Assembly: GCA_016699535.1 (NCBI GenBank)
Contig: CP064980.1
Span: forward strand, 2,612,001 to 2,676,000
From: Myxococcales bacterium
GTDB taxonomy: Bacteria; Myxococcota_A; Polyangia; Polyangiales; GCA-016699535
Length of the DNA stretch: 64,000 nucleotides
Reading direction: 5' to 3'
Below, piece by piece: positions 32,117 to 41,487 of the stretch. The position numbers and the translations under genes are program-made. Under the pieces are notes generated by a model that saw nothing but the letters and a program-made list of their open reading frames with translations, searched no databases and had not been told where the DNA came from. Position 1 is the stretch's first letter, and each line of letters opens with the position of its first letter.

Positions 32117-34153
32117 ATGGCAGAGCGGTTGAACGAAGCACAGAGCGAAGCTGTACACCATCGGGGAGGTCCGTTGTTGGTGTTGGCGGGTGCTGGCAGT
32201 GGAAAGACGCGAGTGATTACCGAACGAATCGCCAGTCTTGTGCAGAGTGGCATTCCGCCCAAAGCGATTTTGGCGGTGAGTTTTACCAACAAAGCTGCCG
32301 GTGAAATGGCAGAGCGTCTTTGCGCTCTTATGCCGCCAAAACGTGCATCCGAGGTGTGGCTTTCGACCTTTCACAGTTTTGGCGTGCGTTTTATTCGCGA
32401 AGAAGCCGCCGAGTTTGGTTTTGCCGGCCGCTTTGTGATTTTGGATCAAGGCGACGCTCAGGGTCTTTTGCGAGAAATTGCCCATGGCATTCATCATCGT
32501 AAACTCGATATTTCGGCCATTATGGCGCGAATCTCGACGTGGAAGAATCACTTTTATGCGCCAGACGATGTGGTCGAGGGAAACACCGAATACGATACGG
32601 TGGCTAAAGAAGTGTATGGCGAATATGCCAGGACATTAAGGCGCATGCATGCGGTTGATTTCGATGATTTAGTGGTTGGTCCTGCGATGCTGTTGCGAAA
32701 TAAGCCTGAGGTGCGAAAGCGTTGGGCGAAACGCTTTGCGCATATCTTGGTGGACGAGTTTCAGGACACAAACCGTGCGCAGCTCGAACTCGCAAAGCTT
32801 TTGTGTTCAACGCCCGCTAATATTTGTGCAGTGGGTGATGACGATCAGTCCATTTACGCGTGGCGAGGCGCGGATATCGAAAATATTTTGGATTTTGAGC
32901 AGCATTTTCCAGGAACAACCGTTGTAAAGCTAGAAAACAACTACCGAAGCACCGCTCCTATTTTGGATGTCGCCAATGCGGTGATTGCTGCTGCAAAACG
33001 TAAACGACACCCAAAGCAACTGAAGGCAACGAAGCGCGCTGGCAGGCCTGTTCGCTCAACCGTGCTTGAAGACAATGCCAAAGAAGCGGCGTTTGTTCGT
33101 ATGGAGATAAGGCGGCTGAGGAAAAACGGAACTCAGCCTCGCGACATTGCCGTGCTCTACCGATCCAACCTTCAAGCACGTTTGATTGAAGAAGAGCTTC
33201 GCAGTGACGGGCAACCGTATCGCATGTTGGGTGGAACTCAGTTTTTTGAGCGCAAGGAGGTTAAAGACGCCATAGCGTATTTGCGCGCGGCATTGAATCC
33301 TTTTGATGAATTAGCCTTTCGTCGGATTTTAAACTACCCGCCACGCGGCATCGGGGACAGTTCCCTTGGCAAACTTGAGTATCTGGCACAGCAAGCTTCT
33401 GTTCCTTTGCGCAAAGCGCTTGGGCCTTTTTCGGAGCTCAAGGACTTGCCGCACGCGGCCAGGCAAGGTGCGGCTCATTTGCACCAGCAATTAACTCACG
33501 CCGCCAAATACTTGCGTGCAAATCAAAATCTAGCAGAGCAAACCCGTTCTTTTCTCGAGCAAGTGGGCTTAAGTCGTAAGTTCTTGGATGGTCAGGACGC
33601 GGCACAAGACAAGCGTGGACGCTACGCCAATATCGATTCTTTTTTGGAGTCGCTTGCCCGTCACGAGAAACGTGGCGAACAGAGCAAAAGCTCGCTTGAT
33701 GATTTGCTTCAACGCCTTACTTTGCGCGATACCGACACCGAAGAAGATAAAGGAAACAAGGTGACGCTCTCGACGCTTCATGCGGCCAAAGGGCTTGAGT
33801 TCCCTTGCGTTTTTCTGATTGGTTGCAATGAAGGCACCTTGCCGCATAGCCGGACCTTGGATCCGAAGGTTACGGACATGGCTGGAGCGGATATCGAAGA
33901 GGAGCGCAGGCTTTTTTATGTGGGCATTACACGAGCTGAACGGGATCTGTATTTAACACGCATCAAGCAACGCAGCATGCGCGGGCGCACGCAGCTTTTG
34001 GCGCCTTCTCGTTTTATGCATGATATTCCTGAAAAGCTTCTCGAGAACTATGAGGCTCCGGAAACACAAGTGCCCGACTACGACGAAGTGCAAGACATGA
34101 TTGCGGATATTCTCAAGCAGGTCTCGGGCGCAACACCAAGTGAACTAAGCTGA
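32117..34153 (+). CDS. UvrD/Rep-family ATP-dependent DNA helicase
   Basis: A superfamily 1 3'-5' helicase of 678 aa. The motifs appear in order: Q-motif LNEAQSEAV at the start, Walker A LAGAGSGKTRVITERI near residue 29, SFTNKAAGEMAERL near residue 65, Walker B ILVDEFQDTNRAQ near residue 217, GDDDQSIYAWRGAD near residue 244, NYRSTAPILD near residue 275, and TLHAAKGLEFPCVF near residue 552. Similarity to the N-terminal region of Rep (LVLAGAGSGKTRVIT, STFHSFG) is notable, but PcrA or UvrD cannot be excluded. The ATG at 32117 gives MAERLNEAQ; a GTG at 32093 is an alternative start. It faces away from the glutamate-synthase-like gene and converges on the sigma-factor gene. Confidence 0.93.
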   Translation: MAERLNEAQSEAVHHRGGPLLVLAGAGSGKTRVITERIASLVQSGIPPKAILAVSFTNKAAGEMAERLCALMPPKRASEVWLSTFHSFGVRFIREEAAEFGFAGRFVILDQGDAQGLLREIAHGIHHRKLDISAIMARISTWKNHFYAPDDVVEGNTEYDTVAKEVYGEYARTLRRMHAVDFDDLVVGPAMLLRNKPEVRKRWAKRFAHILVDEFQDTNRAQLELAKLLCSTPANICAVGDDDQSIYAWRGADIENILDFEQHFPGTTVVKLENNYRSTAPILDVANAVIAAAKRKRHPKQLKATKRAGRPVRSTVLEDNAKEAAFVRMEIRRLRKNGTQPRDIAVLYRSNLQARLIEEELRSDGQPYRMLGGTQFFERKEVKDAIAYLRAALNPFDELAFRRILNYPPRGIGDSSLGKLEYLAQQASVPLRKALGPFSELKDLPHAARQGAAHLHQQLTHAAKYLRANQNLAEQTRSFLEQVGLSRKFLDGQDAAQDKRGRYANIDSFLESLARHEKRGEQSKSSLDDLLQRLTLRDTDTEEDKGNKVTLSTLHAAKGLEFPCVFLIGCNEGTLPHSRTLDPKVTDMAGADIEEERRLFYVGITRAERDLYLTRIKQRSMRGRTQLLAPSRFMHDIPEKLLENYEAPETQVPDYDEVQDMIADILKQVSGATPSELS

Positions 34154-34172
34154 AAGCTCGTTTTCAGATCGA

Positions 34173-34745
34173 CTATGCCGCAACCTGCAAGTAGCCTTCT
34201 TGAATGGCGTAGCTTTTAAGCTCATCGCGCAATTGATGTTTGGCCCGGTGCAAACGAGACATGACGGTACCAATCGGAACCTTAAGATCCTGGGAAGTTT
34301 CTTGGTAGCTGCTCTCATTAACGAGGATTTTAAGTACAATCGTTGAGCTCTCGGGCGATAGCTTATCAAGAGCGGATTCGACTTTATCAGACCACGTTGT
34401 GGCAAGCTCCGAGCTCAGGGATAGTTCCTCGGATTCGATGTCTGCTTGCTGGCTCAGTCGCTGGATGCCCTGCGCTTCTCGCTTTGTTTTGCGGCATTGG
34501 TCGATGAAAACGTTCTTCAAGATGCGGTGCATCCAAGCTCGGCTGTTTCCCTGTTGATGATCAAACTGAGGCCAGCTTTGCATGGCGCGCAATGCGGTTT
34601 CCTGAACAAGGTCGTCGGCATCGGCGTCGCTCCCAGACAGACGCCGTCCAGCACGTAAGAGCTCCTCTTGGTAGAGCGTAAAGACCGATTCAAAGCAGAC
34701 GGTATGCTGCTTTGATGTAGGTGCGGTGTTTACGACAGGCGTCAT
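34173..34745 (-). CDS. ECF-type RNA polymerase sigma factor
   Basis: A 190-residue group IV sigma factor. Region 2 is LVQETALRAMQSW near residue 48 with the -10 recognition helix WMHRILKNVFIDQCRK. Region 4 is SYQETSQDLKVPIGTVMSRL near residue 150 with the DNA-binding helix VMSRLHRAKHQL. No anti-sigma factor gene lies next to it: the neighbours are a helicase (converging) and nnrD. The sigma factor may therefore be controlled by another mechanism, such as the palindrome upstream at 34837, or by an anti-sigma factor encoded elsewhere. Confidence 0.92.
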   Translation of the reverse strand: MTPVVNTAPTSKQHTVCFESVFTLYQEELLRAGRRLSGSDADADDLVQETALRAMQSWPQFDHQQGNSRAWMHRILKNVFIDQCRKTKREAQGIQRLSQQADIESEELSLSSELATTWSDKVESALDKLSPESSTIVLKILVNESSYQETSQDLKVPIGTVMSRLHRAKHQLRDELKSYAIQEGYLQVAA

Positions 34746-34836
34746 TGCTTAATATCAATGCAAGAAGTGCTCCAGCCCGGCTTCTGTTAGAAGATCAATA
34801 ATTCCAACATCTACAGGGAAAGGGATGGAGCGCAAA

Positions 34837-34852
34837 GTGACAAAAATGTCAC
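34837..34852. promoter_or_regulatory. Palindromic site upstream of the ECF sigma gene
   Basis: GTGACA-AAAA-TGTCAC is a perfect 6-bp inverted repeat around a 4-bp spacer. It lies 92 bp upstream of the sigma-factor start in the 170-bp gap after nnrD. The form fits a dimeric repressor or activator site. It does not match the CRP or FNR spacing, and no regulator gene is adjacent. The rest of the gap shows no gene. Confidence 0.45.
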
Positions 34853-34915
34853 TCAATGCAATTAAAGCTTGCACTTGTTGCGGAGTCATGTCTAGGGAAA
34901 GGTGTTTTGTTGAGA

Positions 34916-36424
34916 CTACACGGTGGTTGAAAGTGAGCGTTCGATGACCCTGGGAACGGCTTCAGCAATCTGGCTGGCTAGCAGTCCCCTATCGCCCGTG
35001 CCGGCGAGTTTGGCCCCAAGCAAATGCAATAAAACACCGGCGCTGGCTGCATCAAACGGGTCGGTGTTATCGTTGAGTTGTGCAGCGATAATGCCGCTTA
35101 GCACATCGCCGCTTCCCGCGGTGGCCATGGCTGGGAAGCTGCCATCCACGATGCGAACGCGGCCATCGGTGGCTGCAATTACCGTGCATGCTCCTTTAAG
35201 TACTACGGTGCTGCCGCAACGTTCGCTCAGTGTTTTCGCTGCCGCGATGCGATTGCTTTGCACGCGTTCGGTATGCGTTCTTAGCAAGCGTGCAGCTTCT
35301 GCAGGATGCGGCGTAAGAATTCGCACAGCTTTGGCTTCGCTTAGTCGTTCGGCGCCACTTTGCCAGAAATTGAGAGCGTCAGCATCGAGCACAGTGGGCA
35401 AGGGAATGCTAAGATAGATGTCTTGGCCTAAGGCTTTTGCCTGCTCAAGACCCATGCCAGGCCCAATCACCAAAGCGTCCTTGTTTTGGCATAGTGTTGT
35501 CAATTGATCGGTCAGTGAATGTTCCGAAAAGACGAGCGCTTCAGACATGAACTCAGGGTAGCGGCCGTCAATGACCGTCTGTGTGTGAGCGTCGGTGGCA
35601 ATGGTGACGAGCCCTGCTCCGCTATGCATTGCACCTTTTGCAGCCAATAGTGCGGCGCCACTTTTGCCTTTGCTTCCTCCGATAATCAAGAGATGGCCGG
35701 CCGTGCCTTTATGCGAGTTCAGCGCTCTTGGATGAAGCCAGCGTGGTAGATCCGTGGCCTCGATAAGCTTGTTGTCTGATGCGACTGGCGCTGGCACACC
35801 AATCGACTCGCAGCGGATATCGCCAGCATAGCCGCGCCCCGGAAACTGGTACAGACCCAACTTGCGTACACCAAAAGTCACCGTCAGCGCAGCTTGGATG
35901 GCAGCGCCAAGGATTTGTCCCGTGTTGGAATCGATGCCGCTCGGAACATCCATGGAAACGACCGGCAGCCCACGTTGATTGATAAGTTCTACGGCTTTAC
36001 GGAAATCGCCAGCGAGCTCACGGCTAAGGCCAGTGCCAAATAACGCATCAACGACAAGTGTTGAAGTCGGAAGGCTGTCACGTAGTTCATCAAGACCGAG
36101 TGAAAGGGATCCAGCGCTGCGTTCCCAAGCTTCGGCATTGAGCTTTGCATCGCCGGTAAGTGAGCTTTTTTCGCCAATCAGTATTGCGTTTACGGAGATA
36201 CCGAGCGCGTCGAGCTGCCTTGCGACGACAAAACCGTCTCCACCGTTTTGACCCGGGCCACACACGACCAGAACCGAAGAAAGTTTGTCGGCAAAGCTCT
36301 CCAAAATGCAGTTCGCTGCTCTTACGCCAGCGTTTTCCATCAAAAGTATACCGGGGATACCCAGCCCATGCACAGCGTGACGGTCAATAGCGCGGGCTTG
36401 TTCAGCAGTGAAAAGAGGAATCAT
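34916..36424 (-). CDS. nnrD: Bifunctional NAD(P)H-hydrate epimerase/dehydratase
   Basis: This enzyme repairs damaged NADHX and NADPHX. The N-terminal domain (about residues 1-210) is the epimerase with PGQNGGDGFVVARQL near residue 55 and the active-site region VDALFGTGLSREL near residue 123. The C-terminal ADP-dependent dehydratase has GHLLIIGGSKGKSGAALLA near residue 248, VIGPGMG near 325, LDADALN near 352, LTPHPAEAARLL near 372, and the catalytic GSGDVLSG near residue 435. Two domains in one chain, about 502 aa, is the usual layout. The frame is open to 36535, but the ATG at 36424 gives MIPLFTAEQARAID; it starts 16 bp after the pdxJ stop. Confidence 0.94.
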   Translation of the reverse strand: MIPLFTAEQARAIDRHAVHGLGIPGILLMENAGVRAANCILESFADKLSSVLVVCGPGQNGGDGFVVARQLDALGISVNAILIGEKSSLTGDAKLNAEAWERSAGSLSLGLDELRDSLPTSTLVVDALFGTGLSRELAGDFRKAVELINQRGLPVVSMDVPSGIDSNTGQILGAAIQAALTVTFGVRKLGLYQFPGRGYAGDIRCESIGVPAPVASDNKLIEATDLPRWLHPRALNSHKGTAGHLLIIGGSKGKSGAALLAAKGAMHSGAGLVTIATDAHTQTVIDGRYPEFMSEALVFSEHSLTDQLTTLCQNKDALVIGPGMGLEQAKALGQDIYLSIPLPTVLDADALNFWQSGAERLSEAKAVRILTPHPAEAARLLRTHTERVQSNRIAAAKTLSERCGSTVVLKGACTVIAATDGRVRIVDGSFPAMATAGSGDVLSGIIAAQLNDNTDPFDAASAGVLLHLLGAKLAGTGDRGLLASQIAEAVPRVIERSLSTTV

Positions 36425-36440
36425 GCGTCGTGCTCCAGGG

Positions 36441-37220
36441 TCAACCTCGTGTTCTGCGGATGTCTGCTGCGACTTTCGAACGCGCCTTAACTCCCGCCTG
36501 AATAACTCGGCGATAGGCGCCCACACATTGTTCAAGGCCGCAAAAAAGTGATTCGCTGATCAATGCGTGACCGATATTGAGCTCCGATAATTCAGGAACT
36601 TCACGGACGAGATCCTGAACGTTATCCAGTGTGAGGCCGTGTCCGGCTGCAACACTAAGCTTTTCATTCTGGTTGCTTGCGTGTGCTGCAGCAATTTGAA
36701 GCCGCATCATCTGCTGTTTTAGGCTTACCGCTTCGCGGGCGTGAGCAAGCTCACCGGTATGTAGCTCGATTGCAGAAGCGCCGACTTCAATCGAAGCTTC
36801 GACCTGCTCGATGTCCGGGCCGATAAATAGACTGACAGCTATGTTTGATTCCTGAAGTGTTGTGCAAAAACGGCGTATCAGCTCTGGATTTGCCACAACA
36901 TCAAGTCCGCCTTCGGTGGTGCGTTCTTGTCGCTTTTCGGGCACCAAGGTAACGCAATCGGGCTTGTTTTGTAGAGCGATGCTCAGCATTTCGTCGGTGG
37001 CGGCCATTTCTAGATTCAAGCGGGTTTGTATGCCCTTTCGAATGTGCCTAAGATCATGGTCCTGAATGTGTCGCCGGTCTTCCCGCAAATGGATGGTGAT
37101 TCCGTCGGCCCCAGCACGTTCGCAAAGGATAGCGGCACGTAAGGGGTCTGGATAAAGTTCGCCTCGGGCCTGACGGAGAGTGGCCACGTGATCGACGTTT
37201 ACTTGCAGTCGGACAGTCAC
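36441..37220 (-). CDS. pdxJ: Pyridoxine 5'-phosphate synthase
   Basis: PdxJ condenses 3-amino-1-hydroxyacetone phosphate and deoxyxylulose 5-phosphate to pyridoxine phosphate in the vitamin B6 pathway. The 259-residue TIM-barrel protein has the N-terminal LQVNVDHVATLRQAR, the phosphate-binding GADGITIHLREDRRHI near residue 38, the loop ELHTGELAHA near residue 153, and AGHGLTLDN near residue 193. The GTG at 37220 is the start. pdxJ directly before nnrD is a frequent pairing; the two are probably co-transcribed with prkA 21 bp upstream. Confidence 0.96.
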   Translation of the reverse strand: MTVRLQVNVDHVATLRQARGELYPDPLRAAILCERAGADGITIHLREDRRHIQDHDLRHIRKGIQTRLNLEMAATDEMLSIALQNKPDCVTLVPEKRQERTTEGGLDVVANPELIRRFCTTLQESNIAVSLFIGPDIEQVEASIEVGASAIELHTGELAHAREAVSLKQQMMRLQIAAAHASNQNEKLSVAAGHGLTLDNVQDLVREVPELSELNIGHALISESLFCGLEQCVGAYRRVIQAGVKARSKVAADIRRTRG

Positions 37221-37241
37221 GGCCCCAATATATACTGACGG

Positions 37242-39455
37242 CTACTGGGATACCAGTTCAGCGAGAGCCACTCGCAAAGAGCTGTCCGTATAGAGAAAGC
37301 GGGTCTTTAGAGCCTCAATGGCATTTTGAGCGAGAAGGCGTCGATCCTGATCGATGGCGGAGTCCTGTGAGGATAGCAGAGCCAATATGTCCTGGGCGAT
37401 CTCACGCATTTGCACTTGGCGTTGCGTGAAAAACGCTTGTCGGAGTTTTTTGATGTGCTCTGGGAAAAGACGTGCGTAGTCGACTTGCGCTCCAGGGTTA
37501 TCGAGTGCATGGGCGCCTACCGAGCTAATGAGTGCTTTGCGAAACTTAGTTTTATCGTCGCTCACATCGAGTGTCTTTTCGACCTCGTTCATAAGTGCTT
37601 CGTCGGGCTCTTCATAACTGCCGGTACGCTTGTTAAATACGCGCTCGTTTTTTAGCGAATAGGATACATGTGTGATGTAGCGATCAAACATCTCCGCGTA
37701 TTGTTTCTCTTCAACCAAGCCCGAACAGCTTCGCATCTCATCTTCAACGTATTCGAGCCATCGCTTTTTCACCTGGCTGATAAAGCCTCGGTGGTCTTGA
37801 TAGCCGTTTTCCGCCGTTTCTTTCAAAAAGACATGGTCACCACGGATGCAGAGACGCTCGATTTGATCGAGTACAGCAAGGGGCGATAGATGATCGTAGC
37901 GAGCATCCTGCGCCGCATCGAGCAAAAGTGTGCGCAGTTCTCTTGGCGAGGCGCCTGACAAGCCTTCGTAAGGCACCAACGAGCTCGATTCTGCTCGTAT
38001 ATCCGCCAGGCCAGATTTCAGCGTGCCGCTTTCAGCTTGAGATAAACGCTCAGGGATGTGTCCCTTTGCATAAAGATCAGCTTTTTCCATGGGACTAAGT
38101 GTTGCAGCCACCTTGCCGAGCTTTGGATCAGCGTAGCGGGATTCTTGCGCTCGGCGCAGGCGGGTAAGCACGGACCAAATGGCTGCGAGCCGCACGGCGT
38201 GCGGCGCAACGTTGCAACTAAGATGCGGCAATATTTGCGATTCATAAATACGTTCTTCCAGCGTGTAGTCGAGCAGATATGGCATACGAATCGGTTCAAG
38301 ACGGACGCGGAAGGAATTGTATTCGGGATGCTCGCGGAAAGCTGCCAGGTGAAGTTCGTTTGAGCTCGCGACAAACACACTGTTAATTGTAAGATTGGAC
38401 ATCGACAGAGGCACTTCGCCTTCCTCGATGGCGAGCAGCAGATACTTCCATGCTTCGAGTGGTCGTTTTAGTAAGTCGCTGTATTCGAGTAATCCGCCTG
38501 AAGCATCGACAAGGTCGCCGAAAGTCTCAAAAAGATTTGTAGCGCTAAGGGAAGCTGGGAGCGATGCAACGCTTTGGTCCGCAGTGATTTGTCGCTCGCG
38601 TGCATCGACAGACATTTGTGGCCCGATGGTTACCGCCCCAATCCGATAACGCCGTGATATTTGATAACGCTCGACACGAACGTGTGCAAGAACGCGTCCT
38701 AAATCACCCTGGTAGCTCGTCAACAAGGCCTGATAGACTTGTTGGTTTTTGTGACTTAACTCGCCATCGCGGATCCATTGAGGTGCATTGTCTTCGATGT
38801 CGTGCTCTTTATAAACTTGATTGATGAGCTTTTGACGTTCGTTTTTAGGCAACAACAAAAGCGGGCTTTCTCGGAGCTCGCTGCGCAGCTTAACTGCTAT
38901 CGCGTCATCCTCAAGGTGGGCAAAGGTCTGCGCGTTTTGTGCAAGCGCGTCTTTGGATCCAAAACCAATGGTCTTGCCGTCTTGTCCACGTGGGAAGATC
39001 CAAGAAAAAGTATACAGAGCTCCAGCGTCCTCCCGTGAATACTTTTCCAGTCCTTGCATTACGCAATCGGCAAATGTGCTTTTGGCACTGCCGTTGGGAC
39101 CGTGAAACAGGAGTAAACGATTTGCGCATCCTTCTCGAGAGAAGTTGCAAAGGACACGGTAAAAAGCGTTCTGCGCGTCTTCGTTGCCCACAAGGCGAGC
39201 CCGACGATCCGGTTTTTCAGCAGGATCGTTCAAGTCGTCAAAAAGAGCGAAACGTTGCACGGTGCCCCAGGGTTGCTTTACAGGATACTGGCCAAAGTAC
39301 TCGAAACAGTCCTTAAGGTAGCGCGATGCATCACGGCTGTACGCCCAGGGGTCGCTTTGAAACAAGCCCAAAAAGTCGTCGAAGGACAGGACCCGTCGTT
39401 CAGCCGAATACTGCTCGCGAATTCTATCCGCTATCTGGGACATGCGGTCTCGCAT
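37242..39455 (-). CDS. prkA: PrkA family serine protein kinase
   Basis: PrkA proteins have an AAA+ ATPase core and a C-terminal kinase-like domain and are linked to stress and starvation or sporulation responses. The 737-residue protein has the P-loop HGPNGSAKSTFADCVMQGL near residue 118, the FSWIFP stretch after it, ASGGLLEYSDLLKRP near residue 320 (Walker B region), and VFVASSNELHLAAF near residue 362 (sensor). In many bacteria prkA sits with yeaH and a SpoVR gene; neither is present here. The ATG at 39455 is used, with an in-frame MSQIADRI start slightly later. It is upstream of pdxJ and divergent from the next kinase gene. Confidence 0.92.
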   Translation of the reverse strand: MRDRMSQIADRIREQYSAERRVLSFDDFLGLFQSDPWAYSRDASRYLKDCFEYFGQYPVKQPWGTVQRFALFDDLNDPAEKPDRRARLVGNEDAQNAFYRVLCNFSREGCANRLLLFHGPNGSAKSTFADCVMQGLEKYSREDAGALYTFSWIFPRGQDGKTIGFGSKDALAQNAQTFAHLEDDAIAVKLRSELRESPLLLLPKNERQKLINQVYKEHDIEDNAPQWIRDGELSHKNQQVYQALLTSYQGDLGRVLAHVRVERYQISRRYRIGAVTIGPQMSVDARERQITADQSVASLPASLSATNLFETFGDLVDASGGLLEYSDLLKRPLEAWKYLLLAIEEGEVPLSMSNLTINSVFVASSNELHLAAFREHPEYNSFRVRLEPIRMPYLLDYTLEERIYESQILPHLSCNVAPHAVRLAAIWSVLTRLRRAQESRYADPKLGKVAATLSPMEKADLYAKGHIPERLSQAESGTLKSGLADIRAESSSLVPYEGLSGASPRELRTLLLDAAQDARYDHLSPLAVLDQIERLCIRGDHVFLKETAENGYQDHRGFISQVKKRWLEYVEDEMRSCSGLVEEKQYAEMFDRYITHVSYSLKNERVFNKRTGSYEEPDEALMNEVEKTLDVSDDKTKFRKALISSVGAHALDNPGAQVDYARLFPEHIKKLRQAFFTQRQVQMREIAQDILALLSSQDSAIDQDRRLLAQNAIEALKTRFLYTDSSLRVALAELVSQ

Positions 39456-39494
39456 TCCTAGAGTCTAGCACTTAGAAAAATAGGCAGGCAAACT

Positions 39495-39513
39495 AGCGCG
39501 ATGCACTCGCGCT
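39495..39513. repeat. GC-rich hairpin in the prkA-kinase intergenic region
   Basis: AGCGCGA at 39495-39501 pairs with TCGCGCT at 39507-39513 around TGCAC. It shares the element CTCGCGCTGCG with palindrome copy B at 28127. No T run follows, so it is not a good terminator. The region 39456-39626 otherwise contains only the leader of the kinase gene, with AAGGAG just before its ATG. Confidence 0.3.
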
Positions 39514-39626
39514 GCGGGGGCGATAAGGCCCTACATCGTGACCCCCTCGAAGAAGCTCCGTGAATGCTTCTGAAAAGCTAGATTTTGCTATACCTTCGCA
39601 AGCTTTCCAGCTAAACTTAAGGAGCT

Positions 39627-40898
39627 ATGCAGCGCACGCAACAGCTTGGCCGTTACCAAGTGATGAATCGCATCGCGTTCGGGGGAATGGCCGAGATTTT
39701 TCGTGCCTTTACCTACGATGACGAGGGCTTTCGTCGTGACGTCGCTATTAAAAAGGTGCTGCCCCATTACCTCGAAGACCCTCAGTTTCTTGACATGCTT
39801 ACCGACGAATTTAAGCTGGTAAGCTTTTTGAGACATCCCAACATTGCCGAGGTCTTCGAGTTGGCTGACGTTGAAGGAAGTTTGCTGATTGCCATGGAGT
39901 ATGTGGACGGCAAAGACCTACGCTCGACCATTGACCGTCTGCACGATCAGCAAGCGATTCTTGATTTTGATAATGCGGTTTACATCATTGCTCGGTCGTT
40001 GGACGGTTTGCATCACGCGCACACTGCTCGTGACCTCACGGCGAGCCCCTAGCCATAGTGCATCGCGATTTCAGTCCCTCGAACATTTTGATTTCCTATG
40101 ATGGTCGAGATACATTTGACTTCGGTATCGCAAAGGCGCGCAACAGTCGCATTCGCACCAAGACAGGCGTGATTAAGGGCAAAGTTCGTTACATGTCACC
40201 GGAGCAAACCTTTTGGGCAAGCTTTGGATGCGCGGAGCGATATTTTTAGCGCGGGCAGCGTGCTTTATGAACTTGTGTGTGGAAAGCCAGCTTTTCAGGC
40301 AGACAATGAAATGGATTTGATTTACGCAGTTCGAGAAGCGGCTCCTGTGCTTTGCCAGGCGATCAATCCGAAGATTCCGTTAAAATTAGCAAGGATCGTA
40401 GAGAAATCCATGTTTCGCTCACGTTCCGGACGTTATCAAACGGCGATTGAATTTCGTGATGCACTTTTGGATTTTCTTCGGAACTATAATCCGCACTACA
40501 CGCGAACTAAGTTGGCCGATGCGCAGCGTAAGCTTTGGGCGAAAGAGATAAATCTCGAACTGCGCGCCATGGAAGAGTTTGCGGTAGGTGAGTCGGATGA
40601 TGGTGGTTTCGGCACAAACCTCATTGCCGATGCGCTAGGCCCCAACGCTCCTTTTTCTAGCTTTAATCCTTCGCCTACGCATTCTTCATCCCGTGCTGAC
40701 AAAACCAATCCGAATGTGGGACTGCATCAAGTTAATACCGCAATCGTAAGTTCGGATCATCCGGACAGACCAAGTGCTGTGCCGACTGCGCGAGAGCTTG
40801 CCGCGCCAAAACGGGATGAGATCGATGAGACGGCCGAGCACGATTTGCCTGGAGAACCAACCGAGGTTTCCGAGCAACGTGACGAAGATACCCAGTAG
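39627..40898 (+). CDS. Serine/threonine protein kinase, cytoplasmic (two frameshifts)
   Basis: A kinase split over three frames. The first piece has IAFGGMAEIFRAF, the lysine in VAIKKVLPHY and AMEYVDGKDLRSTIDRL. The second has VHRDFSPSNILISYDG, FDFGIAKA and YMSPEQ. The third has DARSDIFSAGSVLYELVCGKP and the rest of the lobe. Adding one base near 40037 joins the first two (RDLHGEPLAIVHRDF). Removing one T from the T4 run at 40211-40214 joins the last two (EQTFGQALDARSD). The segment DGRDTFDFG is about one residue short of relatives, so a further small deletion may be present. The repaired protein is about 423 aa. The C-terminal region is low-complexity and acidic, with no membrane helix. It is preceded by AAGGAG. 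Confidence 0.88.
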
Positions 40899-40921
40899 CA
40901 GCTGCTGAATCGTCTCTTCGT

Positions 40922-41485
40922 TTAAAATAAACGCGTGGGTTGGTTTCGCTCGTCGTTTGTTTTGCTGGTTATTTCTTCGACGGTAGCGAGCAGTTTTGCA
41001 CTGCTTTGAGAAAGATGAAATCGGGCCACGGTCCGGTTGTCTGAGTTTTGCCATTTAACAAAAGCAATGAATTCCTTTTTTAGGACATTGTCTTTTCCGG
41101 AACGAATCGAGTTGTAGCCGCGCAGTGTTGGATCCGATGAAAAATAAAGGTCCCCATTCGACCATTGGCCTTTGTAGGTTGTTGATGGGCTTGCGTAGAG
41201 GTGAAAGGGTTGGTTGCCGTCAAGATCAGTGTCGGAGCGAATGACGCGAATGGTAACCTTTACAATGAGATCGGCAGCGCTTACGCGCTCTTTGAGTTCT
41301 TTGTACCACTGCTCATACCATTCTCCTTCGAGCAGTGTTGGGTCTGCAACCCAATCCACTCCGCCGTCAAAGGACAGAGCGTCTTGCTCTGAAAACACAG
41401 AGCTTGCTCTTATCTCGGGACCGCTTGCGCAGAATCCGAGCAAGACAGCGTACAATAATAATGCCGAGACGTTGCGGACAAACAC
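40922..41485 (-). CDS. Secreted protein of unknown function
   Basis: A roughly 187-residue protein with an N-terminal signal (FVRNVSALLLYAVLLGFCASG); the C after GF may be a weak lipobox but the -1 Phe is unusual. The mature chain has LKERVSAADLIVKVTIRVIR, a segment of alternating hydrophobic residues (predicted beta), and FIAFVKWQNSDNRTVARFHLS near the end. I recognise no family. The frame is open further upstream, but the GTG at 41485 with AAAGG five bases upstream gives a clean signal peptide and starts just after the RluA-type stop at 41488. The two are probably co-transcribed. Confidence 0.65.
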   Translation of the reverse strand: MFVRNVSALLLYAVLLGFCASGPEIRASSVFSEQDALSFDGGVDWVADPTLLEGEWYEQWYKELKERVSAADLIVKVTIRVIRSDTDLDGNQPFHLYASPSTTYKGQWSNGDLYFSSDPTLRGYNSIRSGKDNVLKKEFIAFVKWQNSDNRTVARFHLSQSSAKLLATVEEITSKTNDERNQPTRLF

Positions 41486-41487
41486 AG

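Noticed and set aside
34150..34168. CTGAAA/TTTCAG hairpin between the helicase and sigma genes as a terminator
   Set aside because: The stem is only 6 bp and no T run follows in either direction.
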